Positions 8,472 to 17,562 are shown, counted from the first letter of the stretch. The stretch: DNA of 64,000 bases from Microbacterium sp. W4I4 (GCF_030816235.1 NZ_JAUSXT010000001.1:2480001-2544000); one strand, 5' to 3'. The notes: generated from the letters alone by a model not told the origin. Translations and numbers: made by a program.

Positions 8472-9773
8472 GTGAACGCATCACGAAGCAGGATCGTCGC
8501 ATCCCTCGCCGGCGTCGCCGCGCTGGCTCTTGTCGCCACCGGCTGCTCCGCGGCCGACGCAGGCGACGCAGGCAGCGGCGACGAGAAGATCACCCTCTCG
8601 ATCACCACGTTCGGCACGATGGGCGTCGAGGCCGCCTACGAGCAGTACATGGACGAGCACCCGAACATCACCATCGAGGCGACCAACCTCGAGGGCGGCG
8701 GCGCGGCGCGTGACGACGCCTACGCGAAGATCGCGGCCGGCACCGGGCTCAGCGACATCGTCGCGATCGAAGAGGGCTGGCTCGGCACGATCGCCGAGGT
8801 CTCGGATGCCTTCGTCGACCTCCGCGACTACGGCATCGAAGACGTCAAGGACAGCTGGCTCGACTGGAAGTACGAGCAGGGCACCACGACCGACGGCCAG
8901 GTCATCGGAGCCGGTCTCGACATCGGCCCCCAGGGCCTCTGCTACCGCGGAGACCTCTTCAAGGCGGCAGGCCTGCCCAGCGATCGCGACGAGGTGGCAG
9001 CGTACTTCGGCGGCGAGGACGCCACCTGGGACCGCTTCTTCGAGGTCGGCCAGGAGTACGTCGAGAAGTCCGGCAAGGCGTTCTACCACAGCCCCCGATT
9101 CTTCTGGAACTCCTTCGTGAACCAGCAGAAGGAGGGCTACTACAAGAAGGACGGCGAGACCCTCAACATCAAGGACAACAAGGTCCTGAAGGAGCAGTTC
9201 GCCAAGATCGTCCAGGCGGAGAAGGACGGCCTCGGCGCCGGCCTGCCCGGCTGGGACGTCGGACCCGAGGCCAAGGCCGGCGACTACGCCGTGTACATGT
9301 GCCCGAGCTGGATGCTCGGCATCGTGCAGGGCTACTACGACGAGGGCACGACCGACAGCGGCTGGGACTTCGCCAACGTGCTGCCCGGCGGTGCCGCGAA
9401 CTGGGGCGGCGCGTTCCTCGGCGTCGCAGCATCCTCCGAGCACCCCAAGGAGGCCGCTGAGCTGGCTCTGTGGCTCGCATCGCCCGAGCAGCAGGCCAGC
9501 GCCTTCGAGAAGGCCGGTCCCTTCCCGAGCACGCCCGAGGGTCAGAAGCTCGTCGGCGATACCAAGAGCGCCTTCTTCAACGACGCACCTGTCGGCGAGA
9601 TCTTCGCAGAGCGGGCGAAGGGCGTCGTCGCCCAGGTCAAGGGACCGGAGGACTCCAACATCCAGGACAACGTCTTCGGTCCGATCTTCGACCGCGTCAG
9701 CCAGGGTGAGGTCACCGACCCCGACAAGGCGTGGGACGAGGCCATGACACTGCTCGACCAGCTCGTCGGCTGA
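8472..9773 (+). CDS. cebE: Cellobiose/cello-oligosaccharide-binding lipoprotein of an ABC importer
   Basis: Extracytoplasmic solute-binding protein, 433 residues, family 1 (MalE/CebE-like). It has a lipoprotein signal with lipobox LVATGCS, giving a membrane-anchored mature protein starting at Cys. Family features include ITTFGTMGVEAAYEQYMDEHPNI near the N-terminus and VIGAGLDIGPQGLCYRGDLF in the hinge region. I take GTG 8472 as the start, because AAGGAAG at 8459-8465 precedes it and the signal peptide begins there, although the frame is open further upstream. It is first in the ceb operon and under three CebR-like operators. Beta-glucoside specificity is inferred from the operators and the adjacent GH1 enzyme; no ATPase is encoded in the operon. 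Confidence 0.88.
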   Translation: MNASRSRIVASLAGVAALALVATGCSAADAGDAGSGDEKITLSITTFGTMGVEAAYEQYMDEHPNITIEATNLEGGGAARDDAYAKIAAGTGLSDIVAIEEGWLGTIAEVSDAFVDLRDYGIEDVKDSWLDWKYEQGTTTDGQVIGAGLDIGPQGLCYRGDLFKAAGLPSDRDEVAAYFGGEDATWDRFFEVGQEYVEKSGKAFYHSPRFFWNSFVNQQKEGYYKKDGETLNIKDNKVLKEQFAKIVQAEKDGLGAGLPGWDVGPEAKAGDYAVYMCPSWMLGIVQGYYDEGTTDSGWDFANVLPGGAANWGGAFLGVAASSEHPKEAAELALWLASPEQQASAFEKAGPFPSTPEGQKLVGDTKSAFFNDAPVGEIFAERAKGVVAQVKGPEDSNIQDNVFGPIFDRVSQGEVTDPDKAWDEAMTLLDQLVG

Positions 9774-9780
9774 TCGACCC

Positions 9781-9811
9781 GGGTGGCCCGGCGCAGCGCG
9801 CCGGGCCACCC
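9781..9811 (+). promoter_or_regulatory. Perfect hairpin between cebE and cebF
   Basis: GGGTGGCCCGGCGC at 9781-9794, loop AGC, and its exact complement at 9798-9811, starting 8 bases after the cebE stop. Such intercistronic hairpins after binding-protein genes commonly lower downstream expression or protect the upstream mRNA, giving excess binding protein over permease. It also argues against the in-frame GTG at 9783 as the cebF start. Confidence 0.8.
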
Positions 9812-9851
9812 GCACCACCCCTCCACCCTCGTATCGCGGATTGGTTTGACG

Positions 9852-10844
9852 ATGACCACCTCACCGGGACGCACCGCCCGACCTTCACTGACCTTCCGTC
9901 AGAAGGTCAGTCGCTTCGACTACACCTACTCCCCGTACTTCTACGTCGCCCCGTTCTTTCTCCTGTTCGCGCTGATCGGCGTCTTCCCGATCGCGTACAC
10001 GCTGAACGTGTCGCTGTACCAGTGGCACCTGCTCAAAGGGCAGGGCGACTTCGTCGGGATCGACAACTACGTCTCGGTCCTCACCGATCCGTTCTTCTGG
10101 AACGCGTTCGGCAACACCATCAGCATCTTCCTGCTCTCCGCCATCCCGCAGCTGATCGTCGCCACCATCGTGGCCGCGCTGCTGGATCAGGCCATCCGGG
10201 GCAAGACGTTCTGGCGCATGAGCATCCTGCTGCCCTACATCGTCGCCCCCGTCGCCGTCACGGTGATCTTCCTGCAGGTCTTCAACCAGTTCCACGGCCC
10301 CATCGCGGGCATCCTGGAAACTCTCGGACTCGACCCCGTCCGCTGGGCGTTCGACGTCTTCCCGTCGCACGTCGCGATCGCCACCATGGTGAACTGGCGC
10401 TGGACCGGATACAACGCCCTGCTGCTGCTCGCGGCAATGCAGGCCGTCCCGCGCGACGTCTACGAATCGGCCACGCTGGACGGCGCGAGCAAGGCCCGCC
10501 GCTTCTGGTCCATCACCATCCCGATGATCCGCCCCACCCTGATCTTCGTGGTCATCACCGCGACCATCGGCGGTCTGCAGATCTTCACCGAGCCCAAGCT
10601 GTTCGACGGCCGGACCAACGGCGGCAGCGACCGTCAGTTCCAGACCATCGTCCTCTACCTCTACGAGCTGGCGTTCCCAAGGCGCGACTTCGGCCGCGCA
10701 TCGGCCACCGCCTGGATCCTCTTCGTCGTCATCGTGCTCGTCGGTCTGCTCAGCTACGCGGTCACCCGCGCGGTGCGCACTGCCGACACGAAGACGGCTC
10801 GGATCGCCCGCGGCTCCGTCAGCACCGAGCAGGGAGTGTCATGA
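9852..10844 (+). CDS. cebF: Sugar ABC transporter permease, MalF type
   Basis: Inner-membrane permease of 330 residues with about six transmembrane helices (first FYVAPFFLLFALIGVFPIAYTL). The cytoplasmic EAA loop that docks the ATPase reads YESATLDGASKARRFWSITIPMI, matching EAA-x3-G-x9-I-x-LP. I start at ATG 9852 rather than the in-frame GTG at 9783, which sits inside a hairpin. The ribosome site is weak. It overlaps cebG by ATGA at 10841-10844, so the two permeases are translationally coupled. Confidence 0.9.
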   Translation: MTTSPGRTARPSLTFRQKVSRFDYTYSPYFYVAPFFLLFALIGVFPIAYTLNVSLYQWHLLKGQGDFVGIDNYVSVLTDPFFWNAFGNTISIFLLSAIPQLIVATIVAALLDQAIRGKTFWRMSILLPYIVAPVAVTVIFLQVFNQFHGPIAGILETLGLDPVRWAFDVFPSHVAIATMVNWRWTGYNALLLLAAMQAVPRDVYESATLDGASKARRFWSITIPMIRPTLIFVVITATIGGLQIFTEPKLFDGRTNGGSDRQFQTIVLYLYELAFPRRDFGRASATAWILFVVIVLVGLLSYAVTRAVRTADTKTARIARGSVSTEQGVS

Positions 10845-11758
10845 CCGCCACCGTCACGCCGCCGCAGGCGACGAAGCCCTCATCGAGTGATCAGCCGGTC
10901 TCCGTCGAGGAGCGCCGCTCGCGCCGTCGGCGGTTCTACGAGCGTCCGGGTGTGCTCACCTACGCGCTGCTGGCCGCATTCTTCGCCGGATCCGCCTTCC
11001 CGCTGTGGTGGTCCTTCGTGATCTCCAGCAGACAGTCGTCGGACACGAACCTCGTTCCGCCTGCGATCCTGCCCGGACCGAACTTCCTCAGCAACGCGGC
11101 GAAGGTGTTCGACACCGTGCCGTTCCTGCTGGCGCTGCTGAACAGTGTGATCATCTCGGGCGCGATCACCATCTCGGTGGTGTTCTTCTCCACTCTGGCC
11201 GGATACGCGTTCGCCAAGCTGCGCTTCCGCGGCCGCACCGGACTGCTTCTGACGGTGATCGCGACGATGGCGATCCCCACCCAGCTCGGCATCATCCCGA
11301 TGTTCATGCTGATGGCCGAGTGGAAGTGGACCGGAACCCTGCAGGCCGTGATCGTTCCAGGCCTGGTGACCGCGTTCGGCGTGTTCTTCATGCGCCAGTA
11401 CCTGGTCGACGTCATCCCGGACGAGCTCATCGAGGCCGCCCGCATGGACGGCGCCAGCATGTGGGGCACCTTCCGGCACGTCGCCATCCCCGCGGCGCGA
11501 CCCGGGATGGCGGTGCTCGCCCTGTTCACCTTCATGGCGTCGTGGACCGACTACCTGTGGCCGATGCTCGTGCTCGGGCCGCGGAATCCGAACGTGCAGA
11601 CCGCTCTGGCAGCCCTCAGCGCCGCCGGCGGGCAGAATCCTGACAACGCCATGGTGCTCGCGGGAGCCGTGCTCTCGGTCGTCCCGCTTCTCATCCTCTT
11701 CGTCGTCGCGGGCCGACAGCTCGTGGCGGGAATCATGCAAGGCGCAGTGAAAGGCTGA
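10841..11758 (+). CDS. cebG: Sugar ABC transporter permease, MalG type
   Basis: Second permease of the cellobiose-type importer, 305 residues. After a hydrophilic basic N-terminus ([14 protein letters not shown]) come about six membrane segments. The EAA loop is [28 protein letters not shown]. It overlaps cebF by 4 bases and is followed within 2 bases by the GH1 gene, so all are one transcript. The importer needs an ATPase, which in actinobacteria is usually the shared MsiK encoded elsewhere. Confidence 0.9.
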   Translation: MTATVTPPQATKPSSSDQPVSVEERRSRRRRFYERPGVLTYALLAAFFAGSAFPLWWSFVISSRQSSDTNLVPPAILPGPNFLSNAAKVFDTVPFLLALLNSVIISGAITISVVFFSTLAGYAFAKLRFRGRTGLLLTVIATMAIPTQLGIIPMFMLMAEWKWTGTLQAVIVPGLVTAFGVFFMRQYLVDVIPDELIEAARMDGASMWGTFRHVAIPAARPGMAVLALFTFMASWTDYLWPMLVLGPRNPNVQTALAALSAAGGQNPDNAMVLAGAVLSVVPLLILFVVAGRQLVAGIMQGAVKG

Positions 11759-11759
11759 C

Positions 11760-13235
11760 ATGACCATCGAGATCAATGCCCACACCCGCGAGAGCCCGGC
11801 GATCCCGGCGACGCAGGGAGACCCCGACTACCGGGACAGCGGGCTCGTGTTCCCGGCGGACTTCGTGATCGGCGCGGCCACCGCCGCCTACCAGATCGAG
11901 GGTGCTGCCACCGCGGACGGCCGCGGGCCGTCCATCTGGGACACGTTCAGCGCCACACCGGGCAAGGTCGTGAACGGCGACACCGGTGCCGTGGCCGATG
12001 ACCATTACAACCGCCTCGAGTCCGACCTCGACCTGATGGTCGAGATGGGCCTGGAGGCCTACCGGTTCTCGATCTCCTGGCCGCGCGTGCAACCGCTGGG
12101 CTCGGGTGCCGTGAACCAGGCGGGACTCGACTTCTACGGTCGCCTTCTCGACGGGCTGATCGCCCGCGGCATCCGCCCGGTCGTCACGCTCTACCACTGG
12201 GATCTGCCGCAGCCGCTGGAGGATGCCGGAGGCTGGACCAACCGCGAGACCGCCTACCGGTTCGCGGAGTACGCCCGCATCGTCGCCGAGGCCCTCGGTG
12301 ACCGCGTGCCGGCGTGGACGACACTGAACGAGCCGTGGTGCAGCGCCTTCCTCGGCTATGGTTCCGGCGGTCACGCGCCGGGCCGCACCGACGGCGCGGA
12401 CGCGCTCGCAGCCATGCACCACCTGAACCTCGCCCACGGTCTCGCAGTGCAGGTGCTGCGTGAGGTGACGCCCCAGGCCGAGGTCTCGATCACCCTCAAC
12501 TTCCACGTCGTGCGCTCGGAGGACGGCGTCGACGGCGCGGACACCGAGGCCGTGCGCCGGATCGACGCGCTCGCGAACCGGTCGTTCACGCAGCCGCTGC
12601 TCACCGGCGGGTACCCGGTCGATCTGATCGAGGACACGAAGTCGGTCACCGACTGGTCGTTCGTCCTCCCCGGGGATGCCGAGACCATCCGCCAGCCGCT
12701 CGACAGCCTCGGCGTGAACTACTACTCCACGGCGCGGGTGCGTCTGTGGGACGGCGTCTCGCCGCGCGAGCACGCCGACGGGCACAGGAGCGCCCGCGGC
12801 TCGGCCTGGCCCGGCAGCGAGCACGTCGAGTTCCTCAGCCAGCAGGGTCCGTACACGGCCATGGGCTGGAACATCGCCCCCGACGGTCTCGAGCACCTGC
12901 TGCTCTCGCTCAGCAGGCAGCATCCCGATCTGCCGCTGCTGATCACCGAGAATGGCGCGGCCTTCGAGGACGAACTGGTCGGCGATCGTGTGCAGGACGA
13001 CGAGCGCGTCGACTACCTGCGCCGCCACTTCACCGCCGCTCATCGGGCGATGCGGCAGGGCGTCGATCTGCGCGGATACTTCGTCTGGTCGCTGTTCGAC
13101 AACTTCGAGTGGAGCTACGGGTACAGCAAGCGCTTCGGGATCGTGTACGTCGACTACGAGACCCACGAGCGCACCGTCAAGGACAGCGGACGGTGGGTGC
13201 AGCGGCTGATCGAAGGCCACGTGATCCCGGACTGA
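11760..13235 (+). CDS. bglC: GH1 beta-glucosidase
   Basis: Family 1 glycoside hydrolase, 491 residues, expected to hydrolyse imported cellobiose to glucose in the cytoplasm by a retaining mechanism. It has the GH1 N-terminal signature [19 protein letters not shown], the acid/base Glu191 in TTLNEPW and the nucleophile Glu397 in [10 protein letters not shown]. The C-terminal [16 protein letters not shown] is also diagnostic. No signal peptide. It starts 1 base after the cebG stop. Beta-galactosidase or beta-fucosidase side activity is possible. Confidence 0.93.
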   Translation: MTIEINAHTRESPAIPATQGDPDYRDSGLVFPADFVIGAATAAYQIEGAATADGRGPSIWDTFSATPGKVVNGDTGAVADDHYNRLESDLDLMVEMGLEAYRFSISWPRVQPLGSGAVNQAGLDFYGRLLDGLIARGIRPVVTLYHWDLPQPLEDAGGWTNRETAYRFAEYARIVAEALGDRVPAWTTLNEPWCSAFLGYGSGGHAPGRTDGADALAAMHHLNLAHGLAVQVLREVTPQAEVSITLNFHVVRSEDGVDGADTEAVRRIDALANRSFTQPLLTGGYPVDLIEDTKSVTDWSFVLPGDAETIRQPLDSLGVNYYSTARVRLWDGVSPREHADGHRSARGSAWPGSEHVEFLSQQGPYTAMGWNIAPDGLEHLLLSLSRQHPDLPLLITENGAAFEDELVGDRVQDDERVDYLRRHFTAAHRAMRQGVDLRGYFVWSLFDNFEWSYGYSKRFGIVYVDYETHERTVKDSGRWVQRLIEGHVIPD

Positions 13236-13322
13236 ACCGCATGCCGGCATGGCGTACGGTGTAGAAGTCCCACCTCCGATGGAGGATCCACGAACGCACC
13301 CGACGGGCAGCAGGAGACAGAC

Positions 13323-14357
13323 GTGATGAAGGAGCCGGCCCCGGCGGCGCAGCCCTGGATCCCGACCCTGGAAGAGGTCGCGGCCCTCGCCGGTGTCTCG
13401 AGCTCCACCGCGTCGCGCGTGATCAACGGGTCGCCGCGGGTGACCGAGCAGACCATCGCCCGGGTGAACGCGGCGATCGCCAAGGTCGGCTACGTGCCCA
13501 ACCGCGCTGCGCGCAACCTGGCGAGCCGCCGCACGCAGACGGTCGCGATGATGATCCCCGAGCGCACGGCCGAGTTCTTCGCCGATCCCTACTTCGCCGA
13601 GGTCATCCAGGGTGCGGCCATGTACGCGTCGTCCACCGAGTACTCCCTGACGCTGCTGATCGAGTCCGAGAAGGACCCGGAGAAGACCCATCAGTTCCTG
13701 CGGCGGGGCAATGTGGACGGCGCACTGATCCTCTCGCACCACAGCGCCTCGTCGTCGTATCGGGAGCTCGCACGGACCCTTCCCGTGGTCTTCGGAGTGC
13801 GCCCTCCTGGAGAGGTGGGCGACGAGATCCACATCGTCGATGTCGATAACCATGCCGCCGCCGCGCTCGGAACTCAGCATCTCGTCGACCGTGGTCGCAC
13901 ACGCATCGCCACCATCACCGGCCCGCTCGACACGTTCGCCGGGCATGAGCGGCGGCGCGGCTGGAGCGAGACGCTCGCCGCGGCAGGGCTCGAGCCTGCA
14001 GGCGACGAGGAGGGCGACTTCACTCCGGCCAGTGGTGCCGCCGCGGCACAGCGCCTGATCGCGGCGGATGCGCCCTTCGACGCGATCTTCATCGCCTCCG
14101 CTCAGATGGCCTATGGGGCGATGCCCGTGCTGAAGGAGAGCGGGCTGGACGTGCCCGCCGACGTGGCCGTCGCCACGATGGACAACAACGTCTTCTCGAC
14201 CGGCACCACACCGCAGCTGACCACGGTCGACCTGCACACCGCGGCGAAGGGCGCTGCGATGATGGCGACGGTCGTGCGCCTGATCAAGGGCGAGCACATC
14301 GGCACCCAGACTCTGGTGCCGATGGATCTCGTCGAGCGCGCGTCCACCGCGATCTGA
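13323..14357 (+). CDS. cebR: LacI-family repressor of the cellobiose operon
   Basis: 344 residues (GTG 13323; an ATG directly follows at 13326). The N-terminal helix-turn-helix is TLEEVAALAGVSSSTASRVING with the hinge helix AARNLASRRT, followed by a periplasmic-binding-protein-like effector domain (about residues 65-335). The recognition helix SSSTASRVING suits operators centred on AGCGCT. Three such sites precede cebE, so it should repress the operon until cellobiose or a cello-oligosaccharide binds. It is last in the ceb gene group, 87 bases after bglC, with no copy of the operator in that gap. Confidence 0.88.
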   Translation: MMKEPAPAAQPWIPTLEEVAALAGVSSSTASRVINGSPRVTEQTIARVNAAIAKVGYVPNRAARNLASRRTQTVAMMIPERTAEFFADPYFAEVIQGAAMYASSTEYSLTLLIESEKDPEKTHQFLRRGNVDGALILSHHSASSSYRELARTLPVVFGVRPPGEVGDEIHIVDVDNHAAAALGTQHLVDRGRTRIATITGPLDTFAGHERRRGWSETLAAAGLEPAGDEEGDFTPASGAAAAQRLIAADAPFDAIFIASAQMAYGAMPVLKESGLDVPADVAVATMDNNVFSTGTTPQLTTVDLHTAAKGAAMMATVVRLIKGEHIGTQTLVPMDLVERASTAI

Positions 14358-14378
14358 CACGCCTCTGCGGCTGAGAGA

Positions 14379-14414
14379 GGCGGGCGCCTCGCGAGGGGAT
14401 GCGAGACGCCCGCC
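14379..14414 (+). terminator. Terminator after cebR
   Basis: GGCGGGCGCCTCGCG at 14379-14393 pairs with GCGAGACGCCCGCC at 14401-14414 (one mismatch), 21 bases after the cebR stop. It can work in either direction and also closes the leftward transcripts from 15.6 kb. Confidence 0.7.
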
Positions 14415-14752
14415 ACCAGGCGGCCGGCGCTGGGATGCCGTGAGCCGCCTGAGTTGCGGCGCCGTAGGGGAGGGGATCCCCACGGCGCCGCGGGATGCCA
14501 CCTGTGCGCAGGACGCTCGAAAGCGTCACGGGGCGCAGTGGGCGGCATCCGATCCACCGGTGGTGCGTTCCTTCCCCCGAAGGTCGCACAGCACCGGTGG
14601 AGGTCGCTAGGCCGCTCGGTGGCGGGAGGCGTCCGTGCGGACGCGAAGCGCTGAATCGCGCATATCAGTTCTCCTGATGGTCGTTCGGGTCATGAGGGGC
14701 GCGAGAGCGCGCTCGATCGGCGGGACGACACACTGGTCGCCCGAGACCCGGA
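14415..14752. other. Non-coding stretch rich in small inverted repeats
   Basis: No convincing protein-coding frame of normal size. There are several small hairpins: GCGGCGCCGT...ACGGCGCCGC at about 14456-14491, GACGCTCGAAAGCGTC near 14512, and a CCACCGGTG...CACCGGTGG pair at about 14559-14600. One very short reverse-strand reading frame with a good ribosome site is listed separately. These could be RNA leader or decay structures; no family was recognised. Confidence 0.4.
14607..14663 (-). CDS. Possible 18-residue peptide with a strong ribosome site
   Basis: ATG at 14663 on the reverse strand, stop at 14607, product MRDSALRVRTDASRHRAA. AGGAG lies 7 bases before the ATG, which is an optimal spacing and better than that of most large genes here. 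It lies 90 bases after the end of the disrupted secreted-protein gene on the same strand and is followed by hairpins. It resembles the style of actinobacterial leader peptides but no gene follows in its direction, so it may be a small protein, a relic, or chance. Confidence 0.25.
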   Translation of the reverse strand: MRDSALRVRTDASRHRAA

Positions 14753-15617
14753 TCAGTCGGGAGAGTCGTCGGTGCTTCCTGCGGGGCCGGATGGCAGCAC
14801 ATCGTCACCGGCGTGCGCCGCGGTCAGCAGAAGCCCGAGCACATCGCTCGCGTGAGTGGTACCGGGAACGACCCCGGGCGCTGCCGTGGTGCCGGCCGCG
14901 GCGGATGCGACGGACGGCGCAGTGGCGGGCTGGTGATGCGTGCTGGTGCCGTCCGAGTCGAACGGCGAGCGTCCGGAGGTGTGCTCGGATGCCGCGGGTG
15001 AGAGTCGCGGAGGCGGCTGCGGTGCGCACCGGAGCGGATGCCGCGAGCGAGGCGTGCTTCGCGACCTGGAGGTGCGCCATGGGAGCGGCGGTGGGTGCCG
15101 GGTGGTGGTCCGCGTGCGTTGCGCGCGGGTGCTTCGCCGGTGCGCCGTGAGCCCGCACGGGCACTGCAGCACGGGCCTGGCGGGCGTGGCTCGCGATCTT
15201 CTTGGTGATCTTCGTGGCGTCCTGCAGAATCGAGCGCGCTTCGGGCTTCTGGTGCAGAGCGGACGTGACCTGCGCGGTGATGGACTTAATGGCCTCAGTG
15301 GGCTCCGGAGCCGCGACGAGCTGCGAGGGCGCGGCCTGCTGGGGCGCTGCCTCTCGGAGGGCGGTGACGACGGGCGCGGTCGGAGCTGTGATGACGCGCA
15401 GAACCTCGGATGCGGCCTGCGTGACCCCGTGTGCCGAGCGCTCTGCGGCCTGCGGAGATGTTTGATGCTGTGAGTGCTTCGCCGAGGGGCCGGGAGTCTC
15501 ATCTGCATGCGCCGAGGAGCCGCTGAGGAACACGCTGAAGGCGGCCCAGATGAGCACGCCGAGGCCGACCAGCAGCCACATCGATCGGCTGCGGTTGTCG
15601 ACAGACGTGAACCGCAC
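14753..15617 (-). pseudogene. Secreted Ala/His-rich protein, reading frame apparently shifted near its C-terminus
   Basis: Starts at GTG 15617 behind GGAGG (5-base spacing). A membrane/signal segment (MWLLVGLGVLIWAAFSVFLSGSSAHA) is followed by an Ala/His/Pro-rich region without cysteine. Coding character switches frame near 15000-15006: the first frame turns into Arg-rich text, while the next frame reads SPAASEHTSGRSPFDSDGTS and ends STDDSPD at 14753. A one-base change near GACTCTCACC rejoins them into a protein of about 288 residues. Signal style and acidic -TD/DSPD terminus match the disrupted gene at 2266-3293, so the two look like distant paralogues. Function unknown. It is divergent from dnaB. 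Confidence 0.6.
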
Positions 15618-15686
15618 TTCTTCCTCCCCCACCCCAGCGATATTCCGCCAGAACGGCTTGAGTGACCTTACAACGTCCACGGCTCC

Positions 15687-15957
15687 ATGTCCACACGGAT
15701 GGAGAACGTGCACAAAGTGCTGACGGCTGGGCAGAATCACCCCTTGACTTTCCCCAGGTTCTGCACATGTGCCACCGCAGGGGCAAACCTTAAATCTTCG
15801 CTTGAAGTCGAATCCCGTCCACAGGATGGGGAATACATGAAGCGCAGGTGAGAGCGCGAAAACGGGTCGGATATCTATGCTCTCCACCGAGTTGTCCACA
15901 GCCGCTCTGCACAGACACTCCCGAGTTGTCCGCAACCTCTCCACAGAGTTATCCACA
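15687..15957 (+). promoter_or_regulatory. Cluster of DnaA-box-like sites upstream of dnaB
   Basis: TTGTCCACA at 15892-15900, TTGTCCGCA at 15926-15934 and TTATCCACA (perfect consensus) at 15949-15957, all in one orientation within 66 bases. Looser matches are ATGTCCACA at 15687-15695 and CCGTCCACA at 15815-15823. DnaA boxes in actinobacteria are TTRTCCACA-like. The cluster lies 150-215 bases before the dnaB start, in the 488-base divergent gap. It could let DnaA control dnaB, titrate DnaA, or be a remnant of an origin-proximal array. Confidence 0.6.
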
Positions 15958-16105
15958 GGGTGTGTTGCGTGGGTGGAGCGCTGCTCGTAGCTTGAGTGAG
16001 ACCGCATGTCCGAGGTGCGTGATTCGCTGTGTGCACGACCGCACGGACGTCGGTCGTATGGCTGACGGCATGTGATCGCATCACCGTCGCCGGGGGAGGA
16101 GCAGG

Positions 16106-17506
16106 GTGTCGATCGCTGATATCTCGAACGAGCGGCTGGGCGGGTCGCGTCCGCCTGAGCGCACCCCTCCGCACGACCTGCTGGCCGAGCAGAGCGCATT
16201 GGGCGGAATGCTCCTGTCGAAGGACGCCGTCGCGGATGTGATCGAGACGCTCAAGGGCGCCGACTTCTACGTTCCCAAGCACGAGCTGATCTTCGAGGCG
16301 ATCCTCTCGCTGTACTCGCACGGCGAGCCCACCGACGTGGTGGCCGTGACCGACGAGCTCATCAAGACCGGCGAACTGGGCCGAGCTGGCGGTGCGGATT
16401 ACCTGCACACCCTCACCTCGATCGTGCCGACCGCCGCGAACGCCGGCTACTACGCGGGCATCGTCTCCGAGCGCGCGATCCTGCGCCGCCTGGTCGACGC
16501 CGGCACCCGCATCGTGCAGCTCGGCTACGCGGGCGAGGGCGATGCCGCCGACATCGTCAACAATGCACAGGCCGAGATCTACTCGGTGACCGGTTCGGAG
16601 ACGGCCGAGGACTACGTGCCGCTGACGGTCGCGGTCGACGCCGCGGTCGAGGAGATCGAGGCGGCCAACGGCCGTGACGGCACGATGACCGGCATCCCGA
16701 CCGGCTTCCGCGAACTCGACGAACTGACCAACGGCCTGCACGGCGGGCAGATGATCGTCGTCGCCGCGCGACCCGCGATGGGTAAGTCGACGCTGGCACT
16801 GGACTTCGCACGCGCGGCCGCGATCGGCCACAACGAGCCCTCCATCTTCTTCTCTCTCGAGATGGGCAAGAGCGAGATCGCGATGCGTCTGCTCAGTGCC
16901 GAGGGCGCGATCCCCCTGCAGAACATGCGCAAGGGAACGCTCGACCCGCGTGACTGGACCACGGTCGCCGCCACCCGCGGTCGCATCAACGACGCGCCGC
17001 TGTACATCGACGACAGCCCGAACATGACCCTGGTCGAGATCCGGGCGAAGTGCCGCCGGCTCAAGCAGCGCGAGGGTCTGCGGCTGGTCGTCATCGACTA
17101 CCTGCAGCTGATGACCAGCGGCAAGCGGGTCGAGTCGCGTCAGCAGGAGGTGTCGGAGTTCTCGCGTGCGCTGAAGCTGCTCGCCAAGGAGCTGCAGGTG
17201 CCCGTGATCGCCCTGTCTCAGCTGAACCGTGGCGCCGAGCAGCGGTCGGACAAGAAGCCCGCGATCAGCGACCTGCGCGAGTCCGGCTCGATCGAGCAGG
17301 ATGCCGACATGGTCATCCTGCTGCACCGCGAAGCGGCCTACGACAAGGACATCCGTCCGGGCGAGGCCGACCTGATCGTCGCCAAGCACCGAAACGGACC
17401 CACCGCCACCATCACCGTCGCCTTCCAGGGCCACTACTCGCGCTTCATGGACATGGCCCCCGGCGACTTCGGCGGAGGCGGCGGAGGCGGCGGGGACTTC
17501 AACTGA
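16106..17506 (+). CDS. dnaB: Replicative DNA helicase DnaB
   Basis: Hexameric replicative helicase, 466 residues, which unwinds DNA ahead of the polymerase. The N-terminal domain (about residues 15-120) begins PPHDLLAEQSALGGMLLS. The RecA-like motor has Walker A with GKST at residues 226-229 (ARPAMGKST), Walker B VVIDYLQLM, and the later SQLNRGAEQRSDKKP and LRESGSIEQDAD motifs. The C-terminus is Gly-rich. The start is GTG, with GGGGAGGAG a few bases upstream. Length is normal and no intein interrupts the ATPase site, unlike many actinobacterial dnaB genes. Confidence 0.97.
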   Translation: MSIADISNERLGGSRPPERTPPHDLLAEQSALGGMLLSKDAVADVIETLKGADFYVPKHELIFEAILSLYSHGEPTDVVAVTDELIKTGELGRAGGADYLHTLTSIVPTAANAGYYAGIVSERAILRRLVDAGTRIVQLGYAGEGDAADIVNNAQAEIYSVTGSETAEDYVPLTVAVDAAVEEIEAANGRDGTMTGIPTGFRELDELTNGLHGGQMIVVAARPAMGKSTLALDFARAAAIGHNEPSIFFSLEMGKSEIAMRLLSAEGAIPLQNMRKGTLDPRDWTTVAATRGRINDAPLYIDDSPNMTLVEIRAKCRRLKQREGLRLVVIDYLQLMTSGKRVESRQQEVSEFSRALKLLAKELQVPVIALSQLNRGAEQRSDKKPAISDLRESGSIEQDADMVILLHREAAYDKDIRPGEADLIVAKHRNGPTATITVAFQGHYSRFMDMAPGDFGGGGGGGGDFN

Positions 17507-17526
17507 GGTGCGTCTGATCCTCGCTC

Positions 17527-17562
17527 GGTGCCGGTGCCGGTGCCGGTGCCGGTGCCGGTACC
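17527..17562 (+). repeat. GGTGCC hexanucleotide tandem repeat after dnaB
   Basis: Five GGTGCC units plus a variant GGTACC lie 20 bases after the dnaB stop and before the converging gene at 17630. Non-coding on both sides as I read it. Such tracts are slippage-prone. Confidence 0.75.

Noticed and set aside
9731..10840. Forward frame joined to cebG that would make a fusion over 670 residues
   Set aside because: The part before ATG 10841 is the out-of-frame shadow of cebF (Arg/His/Pro-rich). The real cebG starts at the ATGA overlap.
11733..14501. Very long open frame on the reverse strand opposite the GH1 and cebR genes (over 900 residues)
   Set aside because: It is the antisense shadow of two well-recognised forward genes whose third-position G/C bias removes stop codons; its product is Arg/Gly/Asp low complexity with no domain.
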